From NCBI GenBank assembly GCA_016840285.1, contig JAEOSR010000163.1, forward strand, positions 1 to 64,000: 64,000 nucleotides of DNA. Reading direction: 5' to 3'. Made by a program: the position numbers and the translations under genes. Source of the DNA: Candidatus Hodarchaeota archaeon (GTDB lineage: Archaea > Asgardarchaeota > Heimdallarchaeia > Hodarchaeales > Hodarchaeaceae). The notes under the pieces were generated by a model, which had not been told where the DNA came from, did no database searches, and was given only the letters and a program-made list of their open reading frames with translations. This document shows, in pieces, positions 34,199 through 42,199 of the stretch; position 1 is the stretch's first letter, and the number at the start of each line of letters is the position of its first letter.

Positions 34199-34263
34199 GG
34201 CATCAACTCCGATTTTTAATGTTTGCTAATATTGAAATCAAGTAATAAACACTTCTTTACTTT

Positions 34264-34560
34264 TTATATATTAAGCCTTGCTAATCCGTTAATGGAAACC
34301 CAAGAGCCATTACGCTCAAATATCCCACATTCGAGTGTCAAATGAAGCCAACCATCTAAATAAGTGGAATCGAGTTTTAATTCCTGAGCGAGTTCATCAA
34401 GAGTAAAAATTACCGAAGAAACATCATTGGGACTAGGGGAGGATTTAGCCTTTTCATTAAGGTAATCAAAAATTCCCAGACGTCTTCCCAATCCAAATAA
34501 CAGGACTGTTTGAAATACTAACATACTTTTGATAGCAAATTCTTTCATTTGATCGTACAT
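34264..34560 (-). CDS. Stand-alone N-terminal (wHTH/dimerisation) domain of a methyltransferase-like protein
   Basis: A 98-residue protein. LLFGLGRRLGIFDYLNEKA followed by FTLDELAQELKLDSTYLDGW and LTLECGIFERNGSWVSI is the usual N-terminal dimerisation and winged-helix unit found ahead of small-molecule methyltransferases. The catalytic domain that should follow is missing: the frame stops after LARLNI and the region downstream holds only a cysteine-rich miniprotein. It may be a truncated gene or an independent small regulator. It is preceded on the same strand by the aminotransferase gene, 48 bp away. Confidence 0.55.
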   Translation of the reverse strand: MYDQMKEFAIKSMLVFQTVLLFGLGRRLGIFDYLNEKAKSSPSPNDVSSVIFTLDELAQELKLDSTYLDGWLHLTLECGIFERNGSWVSINGLARLNI

Positions 34561-34608
34561 GGTGATTTCGGTTTCATCTTTTATTCCATTTTTTTGAATT
34601 GAGATATG

Positions 34609-35796
34609 TTATTTTATTAGTTCTTCCCGTAAAATTCTGGCTATTCTCTTCATCCCTACAACAATTTTATCTTCAGGCATATTTGAGAAATTTAATCGGA
34701 TTGAGTTTTCATGACCTCCATTAGGATAGAAACATCCCCCAGGGACAAATGCCACTTTCTGTTCTTGGGCTTTTTCAAGCAATTCTCGTCCATTAATATG
34801 TTCAGGTAACTCAATCCATGTGAATAGCCCACCTTTAGGAATGAATAGTTTTGCTTCTGGTGGGAATTCTTCCTGAATAATCTTAATCATGATGTCTCGT
34901 CGTCGTTTGTATACTTGTCTTATCTTTTTTATGTGGGTTTCTATATCATATTCTTCTAGGAACATCGCAACCTCTCTTTGGGCCATAGAGTTGCACTGTA
35001 AGTCCGAAACTTCTTTAATTAAGGTATATTTTCTTAACACTTTCTCATCCGCACATATCCATCCAATTCTGAATCCTGGACATAAGATTTTTGAAAAAGT
35101 TCCTAGAAATATCACTCTCCCCTCTGTATCAAACGACTTAATTGGAGGGACATTCTCCCCTTCATACCTTAGCTCTCCATATGGATTATCTTCAATTACA
35201 GGTAAATTATACTCATTAACTACTTCCATAAAGTCTTTACGTCTCTTTGCTGACCATGTTATCCCTGTTGGATTCTGAAAATCAGGTGTAACATATATTA
35301 ATTTAGCTTTTGGAGTGATCGCTATTGTTTTTTCTAGTTCCTCCAGTTTCATACCATTTTTATCTGTTGGAATTTCTATAAATTGCGCCTGATACGCTCT
35401 GAAAGCCCCTATTGCTCCCAAATAACTTGGTTTTTCACATATAACCGTATCACCAGGATTCAGGAAAATCTTACCACTAAAGTCTATCCCTTGTTGAGAC
35501 CCATTAATAATGAGAATATTTTCTACTGATGATTTAATTCCTAATTTCTGCATACGTTCAACGATTTTTTCTCTCAGAGGGGGATATCCATCAGTAGGAA
35601 CATATTGTAAAGCATTCTCTCCGTCTGTTTCTAGAACTTTCACAGCAATTCCCTTCAATTCTTCTATAGGGAATAACTCTGGAGCTGGTAAACCCCCAGC
35701 AAATGAAATTATGTCTGGTTTGCCAATGAACTTCATAATTTCTCGTGTTTCTAAACCTTTTACTTGTTTCATGCGATCTGCATATCTTAATTCCAT
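34609..35796 (-). CDS. PLP-dependent class I/II aminotransferase
   Basis: A 395-residue fold-type I aminotransferase. The family start SFAGGLPAPELFP, ALQYVPTDGYPPLRE, the YVTPDFQNPTG block, IEDNPYGELRY and the PLP lysine in LGTFSKILCPGFRIGWI are all present, with a substrate arginine in SIRLNFSN. This set is typical of the LysN/2-aminoadipate and aromatic aminotransferase group, so aromatic amino acids could be substrates, which would feed the arylpyruvate oxidoreductase at 48768. The specific donor cannot be fixed from sequence. GGGGCT lies ahead of the ATG. Confidence 0.9.
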   Translation of the reverse strand: MELRYADRMKQVKGLETREIMKFIGKPDIISFAGGLPAPELFPIEELKGIAVKVLETDGENALQYVPTDGYPPLREKIVERMQKLGIKSSVENILIINGSQQGIDFSGKIFLNPGDTVICEKPSYLGAIGAFRAYQAQFIEIPTDKNGMKLEELEKTIAITPKAKLIYVTPDFQNPTGITWSAKRRKDFMEVVNEYNLPVIEDNPYGELRYEGENVPPIKSFDTEGRVIFLGTFSKILCPGFRIGWICADEKVLRKYTLIKEVSDLQCNSMAQREVAMFLEEYDIETHIKKIRQVYKRRRDIMIKIIQEEFPPEAKLFIPKGGLFTWIELPEHINGRELLEKAQEQKVAFVPGGCFYPNGGHENSIRLNFSNMPEDKIVVGMKRIARILREELIK

Positions 35797-36083
35797 TGTG
35801 AGAGCCCCATATCATATTAAAATTAAAATTTTTAATAATCCGTAAAATTAACACCAATCTAATGAAAATCTTCTAGTTTGTTGTCAATTCTTTTATACAA
35901 TGATCTATGATCGTCTTGTTGATATGTCTTTTTAGATTAAGATCACGTAAGTAGTTCTAAAAACTCATTAATGATTGAATTTATTCGCTCTTATTGTATC
36001 CTTATAAGCTGAAAATTAACTATCCTCGAAAAACGATTCATAATAGACTTATTTAGAAGAAAATTCAATAGAAGGTGTATCTT

Positions 36084-37277
36084 ATGGCTTTTGAATTTGA
36101 TGAAGAGCAAGAAATGTTCAGAGAAAGTGTAAGAGAGTTTGCTGAAAGGAATATTGTACCCCTTGGTCTCACAATGGAAGAAACTAAAGAGATTCCGCAG
36201 GAAATTAAGAAGGGTATGGCTGAACTAGGACTTCTTGCATGTACAGCATCTCCAGAATATGGCGGTTCAGGACTGAATGCTGTAAGTGCAGGGGTTATTG
36301 CCGAAGAATTAGGAAGAGCAGATCCAACAGGATCAATACCTGTGTTTTATCTTGTTCAGGCAGCCTGGGGCTTTTTATTCAACAAATATGGTACTGAAGA
36401 AGCAAAAAAAGAAATATTCCCAAAAGTTGTGAGTGGAGATTGGTTTCTTGGAATAGCAACGACTGAGGCTGATGCTGGTTCAGATGTCGTTGGTTCTTCA
36501 ATGACAATAAAGAAAGCATCTGACGGATTTATTATCAATGGTGAAAAGATGTACATAAGTGGGGTACGGGAAGCTGCGACTGGTGGTGGAGGCCATGTTA
36601 CGATAGCACATCAGACACCAGAGCGCGGCAGTAGAGGTATGACCGTGTTTTATTTCCCTTTGACAGCTGAAGGTGTCACACCTACCTATATTTCAGATTT
36701 GGGTAGAGAGGGTATATCCTGTGGTGGTTTTACGGCTGATAATGTAAAAATCCCTAGCCATTATCTCATTGGAGAAGAAAATAGAGGTTTTAATATTATC
36801 CATGAAGGGTATGAATTTGCTAGAGCATTAATTGCAGTGATATGTGCTTCTTCAGGTCTAAGGTCACTGGAAAATGGAATGGCTTATATAAAAGAAAGAA
36901 AAGTCTTTGGTACTGCTATTGGAAAATTTGAGGAAATTAACTTTAGATTAGCAGAACACTATACAAGATTGTGTGCTCTAAGAGACTTGGGCTACAAAGC
37001 ATTGTGGTTGATCGATAGAGAACAGGAAGGGAAAGCAGGGAGATTTGAAGTTAGCAAAGCTGTTGCTATGGCCAAAATGTTCGCGGCTGATTGGGCTTGT
37101 AATGCAATAAATGATGTCATGCAGTGGCAAGGAGCATTTGGTTATTCAAGAGAGTGTGCCGATCAAGCTGCATGGAGAGCTGTGAGATCATTTGCACTTG
37201 CAGAAGGATCTAGAGAAATCATGAAGATGATTGTTGCTCGAGAGCTACTTGGAAAAGACTTCATTGCATACAAATGA
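36084..37277 (+). CDS. Acyl-CoA dehydrogenase
   Basis: A 397-residue flavoprotein of the acyl-CoA dehydrogenase fold: N-terminal helices with FDEEQEMFRESVREFAE, TTEADAGSDVVGSSM for FAD and substrate, and a C-terminal helical domain. The catalytic-base region reads ALAEGSREIMKMIVARELL, with the glutamate in the usual place. The middle loop YISGVREAATGGGGHVTIA is longer than in typical butyryl enzymes. It is first of a unit with EtfB, EtfA and a second dehydrogenase, so electrons pass to that ETF. Possible substrates are pimeloyl-, cyclohexenecarbonyl- or medium-chain acyl-CoA. ATG 36084 follows AGGTG by six bases. Confidence 0.88.
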   Translation: MAFEFDEEQEMFRESVREFAERNIVPLGLTMEETKEIPQEIKKGMAELGLLACTASPEYGGSGLNAVSAGVIAEELGRADPTGSIPVFYLVQAAWGFLFNKYGTEEAKKEIFPKVVSGDWFLGIATTEADAGSDVVGSSMTIKKASDGFIINGEKMYISGVREAATGGGGHVTIAHQTPERGSRGMTVFYFPLTAEGVTPTYISDLGREGISCGGFTADNVKIPSHYLIGEENRGFNIIHEGYEFARALIAVICASSGLRSLENGMAYIKERKVFGTAIGKFEEINFRLAEHYTRLCALRDLGYKALWLIDREQEGKAGRFEVSKAVAMAKMFAADWACNAINDVMQWQGAFGYSRECADQAAWRAVRSFALAEGSREIMKMIVARELLGKDFIAYK

Positions 37278-37337
37278 AGTTCTCTTTTTATCTCTTTTTC
37301 ATATGGTAGATTAAGAACAAGACACAATGTGATAATT

Positions 37338-38123
37338 GTGAGATTCATAGTTTGTGTTAAACAGGTTCCCGACACTACTGAGGTAAGAGTCGATCCTAAA
37401 ACCAATACATTGATCAGAGAAGGGGTTCCATGTATTTTAAATCCTTTTGATCAATTTGCGCTTGAAGAAGCGGTTAGATTAAAGAAAGAGGGAGATGAAA
37501 TCATTGTTATTACAATGGGCCCCCCTCAAGCAAAAAAAGAGCTGATGAAATGTCTTGCTCTTGGCGCTGATGAAGCAATATTATTAAGTGACAGAGCTCT
37601 TGCAGGTGCAGATACCTGGGCAACATCTTATACTCTTGCTCAAGCTATCAGAAAGATAGGAAAATTCGACATAATTTTTTGTGGATATCAAGCTATTGAT
37701 GGGGACACTGCTCAAGTTGGTCCAGAGCTCGCAGCTCAACTTGGTATCCCTCAGATTACTTATATAGAAAGTGTTGACGACCTTAGCTCAAGGAAATTAA
37801 TTGCAAAATCTCAAACAGATGAGGGGTATAAGATTGTAGAAGTAAAACTTCCAGTTTTATTAACAGGGATAACACCATCGGGATTTATGCCCAGAAGTCC
37901 TCCACTACCTAACATAATTAAAGCAAAGCAAAAACCATTTGCCACTTGGACCGCAGATGATCTCGGTGGTGAAAAAGATAAGTATGGTTTAGCGGGCTCG
38001 TTGACGCAAGTCATAAGGGTATATGCTCCTCCTCTTCGTGAAAAGGGAGCCATAATCACTGATGAACCTAGCATAGCAGTTGAGAAATTGATGGAAATGT
38101 TAACAAAAGATAAGGTGATCTAA
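37338..38123 (+). CDS. etfB: Electron transfer flavoprotein beta subunit
   Basis: A 261-residue EtfB: MRFIVCVKQVPDTTEVR, NPFDQFALEEAVRLK, ALGADEAILLSD, the GYQAIDGDTAQVGPELAAQ signature and PSGFMPRSPPLPNIIKAK. Together with EtfA it accepts electrons from the flanking acyl-CoA dehydrogenases. The GTG at 37338 has GTGAT upstream; an in-frame GTG at 37329 would add three residues. The stop overlaps the EtfA start by one base (TAATG). Whether the ETF bifurcates electrons depends on its FAD site and cannot be settled by eye. Confidence 0.93.
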   Translation: MRFIVCVKQVPDTTEVRVDPKTNTLIREGVPCILNPFDQFALEEAVRLKKEGDEIIVITMGPPQAKKELMKCLALGADEAILLSDRALAGADTWATSYTLAQAIRKIGKFDIIFCGYQAIDGDTAQVGPELAAQLGIPQITYIESVDDLSSRKLIAKSQTDEGYKIVEVKLPVLLTGITPSGFMPRSPPLPNIIKAKQKPFATWTADDLGGEKDKYGLAGSLTQVIRVYAPPLREKGAIITDEPSIAVEKLMEMLTKDKVI

Positions 38124-39307
38124 TGATAAACGTAAAGGAAGAGCTTTGTAACCATTGCGGGAGCTGTGTCAAAGCATGCCCTTTCGGCGCTATAAAGATA
38201 ATAAATCAAATTGCAGTGATTGGAGACGAATGTACACTTTGCGGTGCTTGTGTTCAAGTATGTAAGGCTTGTGCGATAGAAATTGAAAGAAAAGAGAAAG
38301 ACATAGATTTTTCGCACTATAAAGATATTTGGGTATTTGTTGAGATTAAAGATAATAAGGTACGAAATGTCACATATGAATTACTAGGGAAAGCACGACA
38401 ACTTGCCGATGAACTAGGAGAGAATGTTTGCGCAATTATTCTTGGAAAGGATGTTAAAGCGTTATGTAAAGACCTTTCTGCTTATGGGGCGGATAAAATA
38501 TTTGTAGCAGATGATTCCACTCTTGAACAATATTACACAGATCAATTTACATCAGTACTTGTTGGATTGATATCTAAATATGACCCCAATATTGTAATAT
38601 ACCCTGCTACGAAAATAGGAAGAGATTTAGCGCCAAGAGTTGCCGCTACTTTAGAAGTAGGGCTTACCGCGGATTGTACTGGATTATCAATACAAGATGG
38701 TAGGTTATTGCAAACAAGGCCTGCATTCGGTGGGAATATAATGGCTGATATAATTTCTGTAACTAGACCACAAATGGCAACAGTCAGACCTAATGTGATG
38801 AAAAAAGTCTCGCCTAACAGAAATAGATCAGCTGAAGTCATAGATACGCCTGTGAAAATAGACATTAAGGGAATTAGAACCGTATTAAAAGAAATAATTA
38901 GTATGAAATCCTCCGACGCAGTACCTCTGGATGAGGCTGAAATTATAGTCTCAGGTGGGAGAGGAATCGGCAGTAAAGAGAATTTTAAGATTGTTGAGGG
39001 CTTAGCAGATGTTCTTAATGCTGCTGTTGGAGCAAGTAGATCTGCGGTCGATTTAGGCTGGAAACCTAAATCATTTCAGGTTGGTCAAAGCGGTACAACT
39101 GTCTCCCCTAAGATCTACATTGCGTGTGGAATATCTGGGAAGATCCAGCATCTTGTTGGAATGTCTGGATCAGACATAATTATTGCAATAAATAAAGACC
39201 CTGAAGCTCCTATATTCAATGTGGCTGATTATGGAATAGTTGGTGATCTAAATAAAGTAATACCAGCACTGACCAAAGTATTAAGGAAGGAACTTGCGTC
39301 TCGCTAA
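38123..39307 (+). CDS. etfA: Electron transfer flavoprotein alpha subunit with N-terminal 2x[4Fe-4S] domain
   Basis: A 394-residue EtfA with an added ferredoxin domain at residues 1-55: cluster motifs CNHCGSCVKACPFG (9-19) and CTLCGACVQVC (37-47), plus an extra cysteine at 50. The rest is a normal EtfA: YPATKIGRDLAPRVA, TRPAFGGNIMADI, the FAD motif VSGGRGIGSKENF, PKIYIACGISGKIQHLVGM and INKDPEAPIFNVADYGIVGD. Fe-S-bearing EtfA proteins are known from anaerobes such as CarE of Acetobacterium, where electrons are exchanged with ferredoxin. Here that could help supply low-potential ferredoxin to benzoyl-CoA reductase. Confidence 0.93.
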   Translation: MINVKEELCNHCGSCVKACPFGAIKIINQIAVIGDECTLCGACVQVCKACAIEIERKEKDIDFSHYKDIWVFVEIKDNKVRNVTYELLGKARQLADELGENVCAIILGKDVKALCKDLSAYGADKIFVADDSTLEQYYTDQFTSVLVGLISKYDPNIVIYPATKIGRDLAPRVAATLEVGLTADCTGLSIQDGRLLQTRPAFGGNIMADIISVTRPQMATVRPNVMKKVSPNRNRSAEVIDTPVKIDIKGIRTVLKEIISMKSSDAVPLDEAEIIVSGGRGIGSKENFKIVEGLADVLNAAVGASRSAVDLGWKPKSFQVGQSGTTVSPKIYIACGISGKIQHLVGMSGSDIIIAINKDPEAPIFNVADYGIVGDLNKVIPALTKVLRKELASR

Positions 39308-39374
39308 ACGTTTTTTAAATTCCAATAATTTTATAAATTTCATCAAAAAAAATATTAAATTTAGGTGGATTCTT

Positions 39375-40556
39375 ATGGATTTTGAAATGCCTGATGAACA
39401 TGAAATGTTAAGATCGTCAGTTAGAGAATTTGTCGATCGTGAAATAACACCAAAGATTAAAGAATATGACAGAAACGAGGAATTTCTCCCTCCACTCGAT
39501 ACGATGGGGAAAATGGGGTTGTTAGGTATATGTTTTCCCGAAAAGTATGGAGGGGCAGGAATGGATTACCTCGCACTCGCAATTGCATGTGAAGAGCTTG
39601 AAAGAGGTGATATATCACTCCGAACTGTCCTCTCAGTACATGTTGCTCTGACTTCATGCACGATTTATCAATGGGGAAATGATAAGCTGAAAAAAAAGTA
39701 TTTTGTACCTCAAAATCATGGTAAAATGATTGGAACGACTGCAATGACTGAACCATCCTGTGGATCAGATGTAGCAAATGTAGCAACACGTGCGGAGAAA
39801 CGAGGTAACCATTATATTGTTTCAGGTCAAAAAACTTGGATTTCTCTAGCTGAAATTGCAGATAATTTTCTTGTTCTGGCACGAACAGGAGAATCTGGTT
39901 ATAAGGGACTTTCTTTATTTATTATCGAACGTGATTTTCCCGGGGTAACCACCACCTCATTACATAACAAATTAGGTACCCGTGCAGGAAGCACAGGAGA
40001 GCTATTTTTTGATAAAGTAGAAGTTCCTGAAGAAAATCTTCTTGGTCATGAGGGTGAGGGTTTCAAGATATGTATGTCCGCACTGGATAATGGTCGTTTT
40101 ACTGTCGCTGCAGGTGCAGTAGGCACAATTAAAGCAGCCTTAGAGGCCTCAGTAAAGTATGCACACGAAAGAAAGGCATTTGGTCAAGAAATTGGGAGAT
40201 TTCAGTTAATCCAACAACATTTGGCTCACATGCAAGCTGCTTATGACGCCTCTCAATTATTAGTGTACAAAGTTTCATGGTTGAAAAACCAAGGCAAACG
40301 AAACACTCGAGAAACAAGTCTGGCGAAATGGTATGCTACTACTCATGCTCTTGATGCAGCTAATAGAGCCATTCAAATACACGGTGCTTATGGGTATACA
40401 AGTGACTATCCCGTTGAAAGATTATGGCGGAACGCACGGGGAGCATGCATCTATGAGGGAACAAATGAGATTCACAAGTTGATTCAAGGATCTTATGTAT
40501 TGGGATATCGAAAATATAAACCATTAAGATGTGAAATGCCTCGTTATGAGCCATAG
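39375..40556 (+). CDS. Acyl-CoA dehydrogenase, glutaryl-CoA dehydrogenase-like
   Basis: A 393-residue acyl-CoA dehydrogenase with AMTEPSCGSDVANVATRAEK, KLGTRAGSTGELFFDKVEVP and the catalytic YEGTNEIHKLIQGSYVLG near the C-terminus. The substrate region SLRTVLSVHVALTSCTI aligns with the YRSAMSVQSSL segment of glutaryl-CoA dehydrogenases, keeping the arginine that binds the free carboxylate. It would convert glutaryl-CoA to crotonyl-CoA, the step expected after ring cleavage and beta-oxidation of the pimeloyl chain. ATG 39375 follows AGGTGG; a longer frame from 39294 overlaps EtfA. Straight acyl-CoA dehydrogenation is the alternative. Confidence 0.82.
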   Translation: MDFEMPDEHEMLRSSVREFVDREITPKIKEYDRNEEFLPPLDTMGKMGLLGICFPEKYGGAGMDYLALAIACEELERGDISLRTVLSVHVALTSCTIYQWGNDKLKKKYFVPQNHGKMIGTTAMTEPSCGSDVANVATRAEKRGNHYIVSGQKTWISLAEIADNFLVLARTGESGYKGLSLFIIERDFPGVTTTSLHNKLGTRAGSTGELFFDKVEVPEENLLGHEGEGFKICMSALDNGRFTVAAGAVGTIKAALEASVKYAHERKAFGQEIGRFQLIQQHLAHMQAAYDASQLLVYKVSWLKNQGKRNTRETSLAKWYATTHALDAANRAIQIHGAYGYTSDYPVERLWRNARGACIYEGTNEIHKLIQGSYVLGYRKYKPLRCEMPRYEP

Positions 40557-40676
40557 AAGCCAATATGAAACTACGCTTTCTAAAAAGGAAAACCAATTTT
40601 TCTATCCTAGAATTTTTATGTAATGGCATTTTTCCTAATCCCTAGCTAAATTACAATATTTAGAAGGATGAACATC

Positions 40677-41777
40677 TTGAAGAACCACAACCTTTGGAAA
40701 AACGAACATTTTGGAACTGAACCTCCCTGTATAACGTATGAACTAAAGCCCTTAGTAGCTCCTCAAGGTGAGGTAATAGAAGAGCTCTATTCCGCATGGA
40801 TAATCTTGAATAATCCAGCCCAGTATAATTCTTATACTACACAAATGGTCAAAGGTGTCATTGCAGGCTTTTCCCGAGCTTCAATGGATCGAAACGTCGT
40901 TTGTGTTGTTTTTACCGGTGCTGGTGATCGGGCTTTTTGTACGGGTGGTAATACGAAAGAATATGCTGAGTACTATGCTGGAAGACCAAATGAGTATGGT
41001 CTCTATATGGACCTGTTTAATGGTATGGTTGATGCGATTTTAAACTGCAAGAAGCCTGTAATTTGTAGAGCAAATGGTATGAGGGTCGCAGGAGGACAAG
41101 AAATTGGAATGGCCGCTGATCTAACTATCTCTGCAGATACAGCAATCTTCGGTCAAGCGGGGCCACGTCATGGTTCAGCACCAGATGGTGGGTCAACAGA
41201 TTTTCTACCTTGGATGTTAGGTATAGAAGATGCTATGTATAACTGCGTTTCTTGTGAAATGTGGAGCGCTTATAAAATGAAACGACTTGGACTAATCACC
41301 AAGGTTGTACCAGTGCTTAAAACAGACGATGGTAAATTTATACGGAATCCTACAGTGCGCACAGATAGTTATGTAAAAGATGGCGAAATTGTATATGGAG
41401 AATTTCTCTCTGGTGAGGAGTTAAAAAAAGGAAGAGAAATTATGAAACGATGTAAAATCGATTTAGCTCCTCTCAATAATGCGTTGGATGAGATTATTTG
41501 GACTTTTACTAATCTATTCCCAGGATGTTTAATGAAATCCATTGATGGCATTCGAATGAAAAAGAAACTTTTCTGGGATCAAACAAAACTTGCAAACCGT
41601 CATTGGTTGTCTGTTAATATGATGACAGAAGCTTTGTTGGGATTCAAGGCATTTAATGAACGAAAACAAACTGGAAAAGATGTGATTGATTTCATAACAT
41701 ATCGGAAACTTGTAGGTCAAGCACATCCATTTAATCAAGATCTTATTGACGCTGTTCTCCCTAAACCCAAGGAATGA
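40677..41777 (+). CDS. oah: 6-oxocyclohex-1-ene-1-carbonyl-CoA hydrolase (Oah/BzdY/BamA), ring-opening enzyme
   Basis: A 366-residue crotonase that hydrolyses the ring to 3-hydroxypimeloyl-CoA; this gene is the accepted marker for anaerobic aromatic degradation. Its signature is unmistakable: FCTGGNTKEYAEYYAGRP, CRANGMRVAGGQEIGMAAD, GQAGPRHGSAPDGGSTDFLP and KAFNERKQTGK near the end. TTG 40677 is 9 bases after AAGGA; ATG 40668 overlaps that site and would add three residues. The stop overlaps the next ATG (ATGA). It stands alone, 111 bp after the glutaryl-CoA dehydrogenase-like gene, and completes the dch-had-oah set. Confidence 0.95.
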   Translation: MKNHNLWKNEHFGTEPPCITYELKPLVAPQGEVIEELYSAWIILNNPAQYNSYTTQMVKGVIAGFSRASMDRNVVCVVFTGAGDRAFCTGGNTKEYAEYYAGRPNEYGLYMDLFNGMVDAILNCKKPVICRANGMRVAGGQEIGMAADLTISADTAIFGQAGPRHGSAPDGGSTDFLPWMLGIEDAMYNCVSCEMWSAYKMKRLGLITKVVPVLKTDDGKFIRNPTVRTDSYVKDGEIVYGEFLSGEELKKGREIMKRCKIDLAPLNNALDEIIWTFTNLFPGCLMKSIDGIRMKKKLFWDQTKLANRHWLSVNMMTEALLGFKAFNERKQTGKDVIDFITYRKLVGQAHPFNQDLIDAVLPKPKE

Positions 41778-42043
41778 AGAATGATGAGATTTTAAGATAC
41801 CTATGTACCTTATGGTTGTTACTGGTCTACCCCCTTCATTCTGATAGCCATCCGTACAAGTGTACTGAACCTGGATGTTCTTATGCGGGAAAAACAAAAA
41901 ATACTTTAATTCGACATGTGAATTTTACTCAAAGTACATTAAGAGCATACAAATGCACTGAAGCGGGTTTTCGTTCATCTTTTAAACGTAGGGGAAACTA
42001 TAAACGACATTTAAGAACTGTACATTCCAAGAATGCAGAATAA
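41774..42043 (+). CDS. C2H2 zinc-finger-like small protein with one ligand lost in each finger
   Basis: An 89-residue protein whose ATG overlaps the oah stop. It has two tandem C2H2-like fingers. Finger 1 is C30, C35, H48 and Q53 where the second histidine is expected; finger 2 is C61, F66 where the second cysteine is expected, H79 and H84. Both show the eukaryote-like YKCTE start and a basic RH or KRH helix. Q53 (CAA) and F66 (TTT) are each one base away from the canonical His and Cys codons. Residues 1-27 are hydrophobic and do not look like part of a finger protein, so the true start may lie elsewhere. It may be decaying or have changed metal binding. Confidence 0.5.
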   Translation: MKNDEILRYLCTLWLLLVYPLHSDSHPYKCTEPGCSYAGKTKNTLIRHVNFTQSTLRAYKCTEAGFRSSFKRRGNYKRHLRTVHSKNAE

Positions 42044-42199
42044 GAGTGATGTGGTTTACTTCGTGGGACATTCTTGTTGATATACTCCTATCATGTGAAA
42101 TTATGGGAGGTTTTTTATAATTAAGAAAGATATAAGATACGAGAAATCTAACCTATAATATATGTAATTACTAGCCATGAATTAAATAGAGGGAATTAA

